From positions 1,188,001 to 1,252,000 of the forward strand of contig NZ_CP034015.1 of the NCBI RefSeq assembly GCF_003855395.1: DNA of 64,000 nt, given 5' to 3'. Each line of letters begins with the position of its first letter. Position 1 is the first letter of the stretch. Positions 56,370 through 64,000 of this stretch are shown here, one piece after another. This DNA comes from Shewanella livingstonensis (GTDB taxonomy: Bacteria > Pseudomonadota > Gammaproteobacteria > Enterobacterales > Shewanellaceae). The notes beneath the pieces were generated by a model. It was not told the DNA's origin and did not search any database. It saw nothing but the letters and a program-made list of their open reading frames with translations. Made by a program: the position numbers and the translations under genes.

Positions 56370-57177
56370 GTATTTCTCCGATAGGGCTCAGCGATAGACG
56401 GTTAACATTGGAATGACAATCGTAACTAGAATAATAAATAGGCGCTGAAAACTTAGGTATGTGAATAATATTGAGGTTGTATTTTAGTGCTAGCTTGACC
56501 GCGAGTTGGCTTGGTGAGGCTAGACTAATAAGGTTATTAGCGCCAAACAGCACCGCTTTATGGATCAATTCACTGCTACAACGACTGGTGACTAATAAGG
56601 TATTACAGGATGTTTTTTGCGACGCGGTTGTTTGCCTAATTAACATGCCGATAAGTTTATCGAGTGCATTATGACGGCCAATATCTTCACGACAGGCGAT
56701 AATGTCGCCTTGGGCTGTTAACGCTAAAGCGGCGTGTATTGCACCACTTTGTTGGGCTTTTATTTGGCTGTCGGTAATGCGCTGTTTTAAGTTTTCAACA
56801 TCGTTAATGTCAATAGGGCGAGTGATCGGCAGTGTGGATAATTGCGGCAGTGCATGCTCTATGGCTTCAACACCGCAAATCCCGCACCCAGTCGCGCCTA
56901 TTAAGCGTCTTTTTTTACTGTTTAAGGCATTCATACAACGATTTGCAAGGGTTACTTCAACAATAAAACCGTTATCAGATGGTGTTATTTGAATGTCATG
57001 GACATCATGATCATGGCGAATGATGGCTTCTGAAAACAAAAAGCCAATGGCAAAGTCCTCAAGGTTATCTGGGGTTACCATCATCACAGCATAGTTGATA
57101 CCGTTAATGCTAATGGCTGCGGCAGCTTCTTCTACCAGATGTTCGATAGATGGCAACCATTTGTATGAAGCATTCAT
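56362..57177 (-). CDS. fdhD: Formate dehydrogenase accessory sulfurtransferase
   Basis: 271 residues. FdhD transfers sulfur from IscS to the Mo-bis-MGD cofactor of formate dehydrogenase-type enzymes. The catalytic Cys loop is GATGCGICGVEAIEHALPQL near 93-112, with C-G-I-C matching the essential pair. The segment DIGRHNALDKLIG follows, and TSRCSSELIHKAVLFGANNL is also typical. It lies upstream of and overlaps the FdhF/YdeP-type gene, strongly suggesting the latter is its client. Divergent LysR gene at 57317. Confidence 0.93.
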   Translation of the reverse strand: MNASYKWLPSIEHLVEEAAAAISINGINYAVMMVTPDNLEDFAIGFLFSEAIIRHDHDVHDIQITPSDNGFIVEVTLANRCMNALNSKKRRLIGATGCGICGVEAIEHALPQLSTLPITRPIDINDVENLKQRITDSQIKAQQSGAIHAALALTAQGDIIACREDIGRHNALDKLIGMLIRQTTASQKTSCNTLLVTSRCSSELIHKAVLFGANNLISLASPSQLAVKLALKYNLNIIHIPKFSAPIYYSSYDCHSNVNRLSLSPIGEIHV

Positions 57178-57316
57178 GTGTATAGACTCAAAACCTGACG
57201 TAGATCACAGTTTAGGGGGCGCTAATACACAAAGCCAATCAAACAAATTTATGCGGCGATAGCTTTTATCTATTAATATGACTAAATTAATAGGCAAACT
57301 TAAGGTGTGAGGGGAT

Positions 57317-58213
57317 ATGAATCTTAGGCAGTTACATTATTTTTATGAGTTAGCAAAATGTAAGCATTTTGCTAAAGCAGCCAAGGCTTGTCATATAACC
57401 CAGCCTACCTTGTCGGCCAGTATTACCGCGTTGGAAAAAAGCTTTGGCACCGAGCTGGTGGTGCGTGGTAGTCAGTTTGTCGCGTTAACGGATGCCGGGC
57501 AAATACTGTTGCGCTATGCTGAGAAAATGTTGCTAGACCAGGCGGCGTTAAAGCAGGAACTCAGTGTGTTTAGTGGGCCGTTAATCGGTTCGCTTAGGAT
57601 TGGTATTGTGCCGCAATCAAGTGTCGATATTATGCCGTTGATTAAACAATTCAATGAGTTGCATCCTAATATTACAATTTCATTGTTGGTGACGACTAAT
57701 GAAAAGCTTATTGAGCAACTGACCTTACATCAAATTGACATTGGTTTGGGGTTTGATGAACATCTTACAGAGGCTAATCGGCGCACATTTCATTTTTATC
57801 CGCAGATTGATAACAATATGGCTGTACTTGCAAGTCAAACATTAGTATCTCAGCTTGATATGACATTGAAAAATAAAACGTTAATGCTTAACGACTTACA
57901 GAGTTTGCCTTTGGTGCTGTTAAGTCAAAATATGCAGTTTAGGCAATATATTGATAATGCGTTAGCGCAAACTCAGTTAGCTTTTAACCTGGTGTTAGAA
58001 ACCGATTCGCTGTTTCATTTAGTCAGTGCGGTAAAACACAATATTGGCTACGCCATTGTTAGCAGTGGTATTGCAAAGTCGGCTCAGCAGTTATTCAATT
58101 TACATTATCGGCCACTTCAAGGCATTGAGTCGGGTAATACGGTGTTTATTACCCGAAAATATAGTGTGTCGCCAGCGATGAGTGAGTTTGTTAGTTTAAT
58201 AGACATAAATTAA
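57317..58213 (+). CDS. LysR-family transcriptional regulator
   Basis: 298 residues: winged HTH (MNLRQLHYFYELAKCKHFAK, then ACHITQPTLSASITALEKSF) and a C-terminal effector domain. It is divergent from fdhD and the molybdoenzyme across 139 bp, so those are likely targets. GAGGGGATATG provides a good ribosome site. The inducer cannot be inferred. Confidence 0.88.
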   Translation: MNLRQLHYFYELAKCKHFAKAAKACHITQPTLSASITALEKSFGTELVVRGSQFVALTDAGQILLRYAEKMLLDQAALKQELSVFSGPLIGSLRIGIVPQSSVDIMPLIKQFNELHPNITISLLVTTNEKLIEQLTLHQIDIGLGFDEHLTEANRRTFHFYPQIDNNMAVLASQTLVSQLDMTLKNKTLMLNDLQSLPLVLLSQNMQFRQYIDNALAQTQLAFNLVLETDSLFHLVSAVKHNIGYAIVSSGIAKSAQQLFNLHYRPLQGIESGNTVFITRKYSVSPAMSEFVSLIDIN

Positions 58214-58505
58214 TTTTACTGATATTTGTCTTTATTGCGCCATGGCCGCACTGAAAATTGGGCTGGATGTTGTTAATAACATATCATTAAGTTTGGCTCG
58301 CGGCGCCTTAACAAGAGCAAACAATAGACTCGTTAACGACCTCGCATTTTGCGTGTGTCATTGTTGGCTTAAAAGATTGAAACTTAACTTGGGTTTATGT
58401 TTGCTGCCAGCCTGTGAATGTTGATATAATAGCGGGCTAAAAAATTTATCTATTTACAGACTTTTTTATCTCGCAATAACTGCCCCATCGCCTGCAGGAA
58501 TAACT

Positions 58506-58790
58506 ATGATTAACCACTTTAGTGTACTGGGGGTCAGACCCAATGCCAAAGAAGATGACATAAAAAAAGCCTATAAACGTTTATCGAACAAGTACCATCC
58601 TGACAAGTTACTAGGGGCGTCTGATGATGAGAAACAGCAAGCATCGGTTCAGCTCCAACGAGTCAAAAAAGCTTACGAAGTGCTATCAGATAAAAAGCAG
58701 AGAAATGCATTTATCAATGATTTTAACAACGTAATTGTCACTGATCCCACTGCCGCAATGCGGGAGTTATGGGACGAATATTATTCCTGA
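58506..58790 (+). CDS. J-domain-only co-chaperone, first gene of an unknown operon
   Basis: 94 residues, essentially a single J domain: NHFSVLGVRPNAKEDDIKKA, YKRLSNKYHPDK with the HPD motif (about residues 31-33), and VKKAYEVLSDKKQRNAF. No G/F, zinc-finger or C-terminal domains, so this is a class III J protein that should recruit DnaK to particular clients. It is followed after 7 bp by an acidic protein, and three unknown genes run together with it. AGGA precedes the ATG. Confidence 0.85.
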   Translation: MINHFSVLGVRPNAKEDDIKKAYKRLSNKYHPDKLLGASDDEKQQASVQLQRVKKAYEVLSDKKQRNAFINDFNNVIVTDPTAAMRELWDEYYS

Positions 58791-58797
58791 GTATCCC

Positions 58798-59331
58798 ATG
58801 GCTAAACATCTAAATATCTCACGCATTAATGAGCTTAAAAATAATGCCCACGACAATATCGAATCTTATAACGACCCTGATACGCCAAATGCGCTAGCAA
58901 AGTTTACCAGCCAAATCAGAGCGATATTGTTGGCCGATCCTGGGATGCTAGATTCGGTTCCTGAATATTTACCGGTAGCGCTTTATGACCGAGTTAAGTT
59001 TTCTCCCGAATCAAAGCGCCAATGGGCACATTGGATTAGCTTGAATATTCACCCTAGCTGGGATGAATTTAAAACCACGATTGCGTTTAATAACGCCGAT
59101 CTTCCTTTGGCACTTGCGGTACGTAAATACAGCGAAGATTTGCTCATTGAAAGTTGTGCTGTAGTGTATTTGTTAGAGACGCAGGGAGATTCTGCGCCCA
59201 AGCAAACCACTGAGGATGATGATTCTGACGGTCTTCATGAGCATGAACGTGATGAAAACGATGACGACGACAGTGACTATGATAGCGATGAAGAAGGTTA
59301 TTATGACCAATATGATGAGGAAATCGAATGA
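58798..59331 (+). CDS. Acidic protein of unknown function, J-domain operon
   Basis: 177 residues from the ATG at 58798 (an upstream in-frame codon lies inside the J-domain gene). The first 130 residues are helical; the C-terminus is extremely acidic (DDDDSDYDSDEEGYYDQYDE). No known family. Such tails often keep partners soluble or bind basic proteins. Its ATGA overlaps the next gene. Confidence 0.6.
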   Translation: MAKHLNISRINELKNNAHDNIESYNDPDTPNALAKFTSQIRAILLADPGMLDSVPEYLPVALYDRVKFSPESKRQWAHWISLNIHPSWDEFKTTIAFNNADLPLALAVRKYSEDLLIESCAVVYLLETQGDSAPKQTTEDDDSDGLHEHERDENDDDDSDYDSDEEGYYDQYDEEIE

Positions 59332-60083
59332 ACAGTCTCATTGAAATAACCGCCGCTGAAATACAAGAGCTGGCGAATGTTGAGCCTAAACAGGCAAGCA
59401 AGAGATTTGAATTGATTGCCTCGTCAATGTCTGATGACCAGTTAGTTGAAGTCATCGAGAAAATGGATATTGTTACGCTGACGCAAATTAACAGCCAGCA
59501 TGATATTTCGTGTCCGTCGATCATGTCTGAGCTCATGTCACCAGAGCAGATCCGTGACATCGTCTGCCAGCAGCCGCTTTACTGGGAAGAGAAAATTAAG
59601 AGTAATGCTGAAGAGTTAATGCAGCATACGTTTGATTTTATGACTTACCTTATCCGTATTCAGGACAGCGAAGAGAAACAAACTGCTATTTTAGAGTGTT
59701 TGGCTGAAGATCCTGCGGCGTTGTTTTATCTATCGATCCCGTTTATTGAGCTTATCTTAGGCGGTACTAGCGGTGATGAAGATGAGATCAATGATACTTT
59801 TGATGATGAAGAAGATGAAGAAACCGTGGGTTATTCTGATTGGCAAGCCGATGAAGAAGCGCATAGTCTCAGTATCGATGACCCGCGAAGCCTGCTAGCG
59901 TTGATCCGTGAGCGAGCGCCTAATGTTGAGAAGTCGATTAAGAATATGCTGCGTAACACCGGCTCAGACTGGCAGTTAATTATCAGCCAGTTTGCTAGCG
60001 AATTAGTGATTCAGGCGAAAGAAAAGAACCAGGTCACAGACGAGTACGCTGAAGTTGATGACATGTTTAGCTTTCTTGATTAA
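59328..60083 (+). CDS. Acidic protein of unknown function, J-domain operon
   Basis: 251 residues. The helical N-terminus (ASKRFELIASSMSDDQLVEV; SPEQIRDIVCQQPLYWEE) is followed by a central acidic linker (GDEDEINDTFDDEEDEETVG) and a helical end. No recognised domain. It starts inside the upstream stop (ATGA), so it is translationally coupled. The layout suggests a scaffold or chaperone client rather than an enzyme. Confidence 0.6.
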   Translation: MNSLIEITAAEIQELANVEPKQASKRFELIASSMSDDQLVEVIEKMDIVTLTQINSQHDISCPSIMSELMSPEQIRDIVCQQPLYWEEKIKSNAEELMQHTFDFMTYLIRIQDSEEKQTAILECLAEDPAALFYLSIPFIELILGGTSGDEDEINDTFDDEEDEETVGYSDWQADEEAHSLSIDDPRSLLALIRERAPNVEKSIKNMLRNTGSDWQLIISQFASELVIQAKEKNQVTDEYAEVDDMFSFLD

Positions 60084-60094
60084 GGGTTCTGCAA

Positions 60095-60985
60095 ATGCAA
60101 TTGGTATTACGTGACGAAAATCAGGGTCCCTATCTGAGTCGGGTATTGGCTTATGGTCGAACCGAAGGTTTGCTTAGCAATGAGCAATTGGGACAGATCA
60201 AAGCGAAAGCCATTTTAATGAGCCTTAAGTTCGCAGATAAGTTTTATAACAAGTATAAAATGCATTTGCTTGAAGAAGCGGCGCAAGATGTCATTGGTAT
60301 TGTGAGCATTGGTTTGATGGCGTTATCTGAACAGAATCAAGATAATGCTCTTATGTTGCTTAATGATGACGGCGTAGTTAAGTCGTTTCAAAAAGGCTGG
60401 AGTATGCTAACTCAAGTGAGCCAATACAGGCTTCATGGTAAGTCGGTTTATGGTGATGTAGATAAAATTTTGCTTGATCAAGTGTCTAGTCCACCGGATT
60501 GTGATGAATGGCAAGGTTGGGTCTACTACCAAGAAGCCTTAACTGAGCATAATCGGCAACAGTCGATTAATGCCTTGTTAGCCCAGTTTTACATTGCTGG
60601 CACTTTTGATCCTATGGATTATATTAACCTTGAAAGTACCTTGGCCGAAGCTGTGTTGTATCGAATATTTTTCGACGGTAAAAAAGTACGCCCAGATCTT
60701 AAACGACGTATGACTCGTGTAGAACTTCAGCCGCAGTGGTTTAGCCTCGAATTTATCGAGCAACAAACTAATGTGGCATTAGCTGAGTTACCTAAAGAGC
60801 TTGAAGCCGCAATCCGTCTTGATTTAGGTAAGAACTTTAATTCTGCGCTGCTGCGTACTCTTAATTTCTCTCGTAGCTATCAAGAGTTAGCGGCCCAAAA
60901 TGCCTCTCCTGAACGATTAGAGCGATTTGAATACAAGGAAGGCTTAATTGGTCTTCTTGGTTGGCCAATCTATATCGTCATGTAG
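60095..60985 (+). CDS. Protein of unknown function, last gene of the J-domain operon
   Basis: 296 residues, mostly helical, with QGPYLSRVLAYGRTEGLLSN near the N-terminus and ending EYKEGLIGLLGWPIYIVM. No recognised domain; the mid-chain GWSMLTQVSQYRLHG and AVLYRIFFDGKKVRPDLKRR are distinctive. It starts 11 bp after the previous stop. A hairpin follows at 60995. Function unknown. Confidence 0.6.
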   Translation: MQLVLRDENQGPYLSRVLAYGRTEGLLSNEQLGQIKAKAILMSLKFADKFYNKYKMHLLEEAAQDVIGIVSIGLMALSEQNQDNALMLLNDDGVVKSFQKGWSMLTQVSQYRLHGKSVYGDVDKILLDQVSSPPDCDEWQGWVYYQEALTEHNRQQSINALLAQFYIAGTFDPMDYINLESTLAEAVLYRIFFDGKKVRPDLKRRMTRVELQPQWFSLEFIEQQTNVALAELPKELEAAIRLDLGKNFNSALLRTLNFSRSYQELAAQNASPERLERFEYKEGLIGLLGWPIYIVM

Positions 60986-61531
60986 TAGCGCTTAGGGGGA
61001 GCTTGCGTGTGTAAGCTTCCTCAATTTATTCTATTGACTGATTTATTTACATCAGATTAATTAGCGATACTGAGTTAATACACTCATTCTATGCCGTACT
61101 TATTCTATATATCATTAGTTTTAAACCCTTATCAAATCCTTATCAAACTATAAGATATTGAAATATAAGCCTGCCCAGCTGTTAGCCCTGTCATGAGTCT
61201 TATAATAGTATTAACTACATGAGCCTCAGTTAGTACCACAAAATCTTATTAATCAGCCTAAAATTAACCGACGTACAGTATTGTAGATATCACTCCTATG
61301 ATTAAGGATTGCTAAAATACGCCTGTAGTTGGTATCGTATTGGTTTTGAGCCATATTTTAGCGTTAGTGTTGACATTTTTTTCTGATGCTTTGTGTTAAA
61401 AATATTAACTAAATGATTGATAAGCTACTGTATTAAAGCATTATATTATTAGATACTTATACTTTAAACGTTCATCAGGCCGTGTCTGTTTGGCCATTTG
61501 TTATTTTGTTCCATTGTCCTTAGGATCCATT
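60986..61531. other. Intergenic region with terminator hairpin
   Basis: A GGGAGCTT / AAGCTTCC hairpin at 60997-61020 closes the J-domain operon. The remaining 500 bp are AT-rich with no gene or repeat that I can support; they presumably carry the symporter promoter. Confidence 0.5.
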
Positions 61532-62761
61532 ATGTTCAATAGCCTACGTGCTTATCGTTCGTCAATTATATTACTGAGTGCTTTATTGCTTGGTGGTCTG
61601 TTCGGTGGCTTAGTACCTGAACTTGCCATAAAGTTGAAACCGATAGGACAAATATTTCTAAACCTGTTATTTATGATTATTGTGCCTTTAGTTGCCGTCA
61701 GTGTGATGTCATCCATTGCTCACATGACTGATTTAAAGAAATTAGGTGCCTTACTCATATCGATTATGGCTGTGTCGATTGTAATGGCGATTATTCCGGC
61801 TGTCGGAGTAGTGTTGCTAGCGTTAGCGTATGATCCTGCGCAAGGTGTTACACTCGATTTAGCCAATACGGTTGATACAGCATCAGGTGGTATGGATTTT
61901 GTCAGCTTACTAACCACGAATGACTTTGTCGGTTTATTGTCTAAATCAAACATTTTAGCGCTAATTATTATGTCGGTTATTGGTGGCGTAGCTATTGGAC
62001 AGTCTGGTGAAGATGGATTGAAAGTCGGGCGCATGTTAGACAGTTTAAATACCGTGATCATGAAAGTTATTTCGATATTAATGTATGTTGCACCTATTGG
62101 TTTAGGCGCGTACTTTGCCGCAACCATGGCCAGCCAAGACACTGAGTTAATGGGCACATTTGCCCGTGCAGTGGGACTGTTTTTTGTTGCGATGGCTTTG
62201 TATATTACATTAGGTTCAACCTTATACGCCTGGATTGGCGGCGGCGTAAAAGGGGTTAAGCTATTTTGGCAACATATGCTTGAACCCGCCGTTACAGCAT
62301 TAGGTACCAGTTCATCGTTAGCCACCTTACCAGTAACCATACGTAGCGCCGCTAAAATGGGCCTAAATGAGCAAATTTCAGAGATTAGTTTGCCACTGCT
62401 GGTTAATCTAAATAAAGGTGGTGCAGCAGCGATTACCGCATTAAAAATCGTGTTTATTTATTCTCTATTAGGACTCGATTTTACTACCGATGTATTTATG
62501 CTGACAATTTTGATTTCAGTGTTATCGGCATTTATTATTGGTGGGATACCGGGCGGGGCATTTTTAGGTGAAATCTTTATTGTTACAACCTTAGGATTAC
62601 CTATGGAAGTGATCCCCATATTAGTGGTTATTGGTGCAATAACCGATGCCGCATCGACGGTGATTAATGTGGTGCACGATTTAACGGCCACGCAAATTAT
62701 TGAGCGCATTAATGGTAAACATTATGCTGCTAAATTACCTAATAGTGAGCTGGTTGACTAA
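61532..62761 (+). CDS. Dicarboxylate/amino acid:cation symporter (DAACS)
   Basis: 409 residues of the GltP/DctA-type family in the inner membrane. Landmarks: LNLLFMIIVPLVAVSVMSSI near 40-59, TALGTSSSLATLPVTIRSA (the serine-rich hairpin loop), LVNLNKGGAAAITALK, and GAITDAASTVINVVHDL near the end (Asp substrate/cation site). Probable substrates are glutamate, aspartate or C4-dicarboxylates. I start at the ATG at 61532 with TAGGATCC upstream; an in-frame start 42 bp earlier is less likely. Confidence 0.88.
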   Translation: MFNSLRAYRSSIILLSALLLGGLFGGLVPELAIKLKPIGQIFLNLLFMIIVPLVAVSVMSSIAHMTDLKKLGALLISIMAVSIVMAIIPAVGVVLLALAYDPAQGVTLDLANTVDTASGGMDFVSLLTTNDFVGLLSKSNILALIIMSVIGGVAIGQSGEDGLKVGRMLDSLNTVIMKVISILMYVAPIGLGAYFAATMASQDTELMGTFARAVGLFFVAMALYITLGSTLYAWIGGGVKGVKLFWQHMLEPAVTALGTSSSLATLPVTIRSAAKMGLNEQISEISLPLLVNLNKGGAAAITALKIVFIYSLLGLDFTTDVFMLTILISVLSAFIIGGIPGGAFLGEIFIVTTLGLPMEVIPILVVIGAITDAASTVINVVHDLTATQIIERINGKHYAAKLPNSELVD

Positions 62762-62839
62762 GCCCATTCATCAAAGTGAATAATAACTGTATATGAAAAG
62801 TATGCCACAGCATGATATTGCCTCTGTTGTGGTATTTTT

Positions 62840-64000
62840 TTAAGCGACGGCGACGCAATTTCGTCCCTGTGACTTTGCTTGATATAAGGCTTTGTCTGCA
62901 CGTTCCAATAGGCTGTGGGCATTGTCCTTAATAGCATATTGGGTTACGCCTAAGCTAATTGTTAGCGCCATGTCTTGAATGTTTTCGGTGGCAATGTATA
63001 AACGTAATCTCTCGGTTAGTTCGATGGCATTTTCCAAGTTAGTATTGGGTAATATCACTACAAACTCTTCCCCACCCCAACGCGCTAATAAGTCATCACT
63101 GCGCATTTTACTTTGTAGCAATTGTGCTAGTTCATACAAGACTTTATCACCCACAAGATGACCATGATTATCATTAATCCGCTTAAAATAATCAATGTCG
63201 ATAATGGCAACCGAAATAGGGTATTGCACTGGAGGTATCGGCTTGAGTGCTATTGACGATATACCATTGTTATCTTTACTATTATCGATAATAGCTTGAT
63301 GAGTTACCGCCGCTGATATTTTATCTGTGGTGTTAAACCGTGGGTTTATCGCTCCAGTATTTATCGCTCCAGTATTGTCGCCATGAGTATTGAGTAGTTT
63401 ATCAAGGACCACATCAAGTTTTTCACGATTATATAGCCCTGTAAGTTTATCTGTTTCGGCCATTTTTTGGATTTCTATATTGCGTAGAGCCAGCTTTTTA
63501 TAGGCTGAAAAACGAGTTTTTTCGTAAAATCTCAATAATAAAATTTGCGCAATACATACCTCAATAACGTTAAATAAAGAGCCTGTGCCAAAATTCACTG
63601 GCTCAAGGTGCTGAGTTTGTAGGTAAACCAATAAAGCACATACGCTAAAAGTGAGGCACGAAATAACAGTTCCCCATGTTCGACCTATAAGAAAAAATGA
63701 AAATGGTGGGATCAGTGTCGCCCAAAATAATGAGTGTGAGTAACCCTCAGTCGATATCACAAACAGCATGATTAGACTGGCAATCATGATGGTTACAGCC
63801 CATGACGTTGTTTTAACCTGTCCTTTTTTGCGAAAGTGATAGTAAATACTCAATGATATTAATAAGCCGCATCCATCGAGCAAGGCGTATTGATAACCCT
63901 CAAAATATAATAGGTTAATCAGGGTCAATATTAGAAAATAGCTTGTTGTAATGAGTAATGAGTGTTCGATTAAGCGGATGCGCCAGTAATCGGGATGATC
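62840..64000 (-). CDS. GGDEF diguanylate cyclase, 5' end outside window
   Basis: The frame is open to the window edge, so the start is not visible; the first residues seen are DHPDYWRIRLIEHSLLITTS. Six membrane helices (MASLIMLFVISTEG, FSFFLIGRTWGTVISCL) follow. The GGDEF domain begins near KLTGLYNRE and has the catalytic GGEEF in LARWGGEEFVVILP and an I-site-like stretch upstream of it. It should make c-di-GMP from two GTP, sensing something through the membrane part. The linker before GGDEF is unusually long and Asn/Thr-rich. Confidence 0.88.
   Translation of the reverse strand, partial: DHPDYWRIRLIEHSLLITTSYFLILTLINLLYFEGYQYALLDGCGLLISLSIYYHFRKKGQVKTTSWAVTIMIASLIMLFVISTEGYSHSLFWATLIPPFSFFLIGRTWGTVISCLTFSVCALLVYLQTQHLEPVNFGTGSLFNVIEVCIAQILLLRFYEKTRFSAYKKLALRNIEIQKMAETDKLTGLYNREKLDVVLDKLLNTHGDNTGAINTGAINPRFNTTDKISAAVTHQAIIDNSKDNNGISSIALKPIPPVQYPISVAIIDIDYFKRINDNHGHLVGDKVLYELAQLLQSKMRSDDLLARWGGEEFVVILPNTNLENAIELTERLRLYIATENIQDMALTISLGVTQYAIKDNAHSLLERADKALYQAKSQGRNCVAVA

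Noticed and set aside
58214..58505. Small gene of 60 codons at 58242
   Set aside because: No ribosome site and no coding character; it lies in the leader region of the J-domain operon.

Overview
The window looks like chromosomal DNA of a marine gammaproteobacterium, most likely Shewanella or a close relative. This is inferred from the gene families and their order: gcvT-gcvH-gcvP, a long-form isocitrate lyase beside a divergent LysR gene and malate synthase G, an OsmC-YcaO fusion, DUF3297, and the DUF2157/DUF4401/GDYXXLXY trio. No rRNA, tRNA or CRISPR was found.

Layout. 1-4.75 kb: glycine cleavage genes gcvT, gcvH, gcvP. 4.75-14.05 kb: an accessory block rich in mobile-element debris. It holds REP-like hairpins, a decayed IS4-type transposase, three same-orientation copies of that element's 5' end, small lipoproteins, an outer-membrane barrel, a PLD-like gene, and a three-gene ABC three-component (ABC-3C) conflict system. 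14.65-19.8 kb: the glyoxylate shunt (aceA, a LysR regulator, glcB), with a seven-unit 14-bp tandem array in front of glcB. 20-28 kb: mostly housekeeping and membrane genes, including a CBM9-like protein, thioesterase, CBS protein, serine hydrolase, porin and the DUF2157 operon. 28.3-30 kb: a small AT-rich operon of unknowns joined by ATGA overlaps, with a frameshift at its first gene. 30.3-37.7 kb: LysE exporter, DsbA-like protein, a complete IS1595-type element with an 8-bp target duplication, trmH, an Rrf-like protein, a cold-shock protein and unknowns. 37.8-43.2 kb: a large AT-rich lipoprotein gene split by a complete ISAs1-type element (10-bp duplication; the halves rejoin in frame to 962 codons), then a frameshifted retropepsin-like gene. 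43.5-57.2 kb: OsmC-YcaO, CotH-like lipoprotein, Amt, SCP-x thiolase, PepSY membrane protein, AhpD-like and FrnE-like redox proteins, a CTAG-targeted MITE, and an FdhF/YdeP-type molybdoenzyme with fdhD. 57.3-64 kb: a LysR gene, a four-gene J-domain operon of unknown function, a dicarboxylate symporter, and a GGDEF gene that runs off the right edge.

How the genes work together. GcvT, GcvH and GcvP are three of the four glycine cleavage components; the fourth (Lpd) is not here. AceA and GlcB are the two glyoxylate-shunt enzymes, and the LysR gene between them is the obvious candidate regulator. FdhD overlaps and probably activates the molybdoenzyme beside it. The ABC-3C genes are nearly contiguous and include a predicted PD-(D/E)xK nuclease effector and an ABC ATPase with a Rad50-like CPVC hook. 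The least explained parts are the J-domain operon, the ABC-3C/PLD island, the overlap-linked operon near 29 kb, and the element family whose inserts sit on TAG stop codons.
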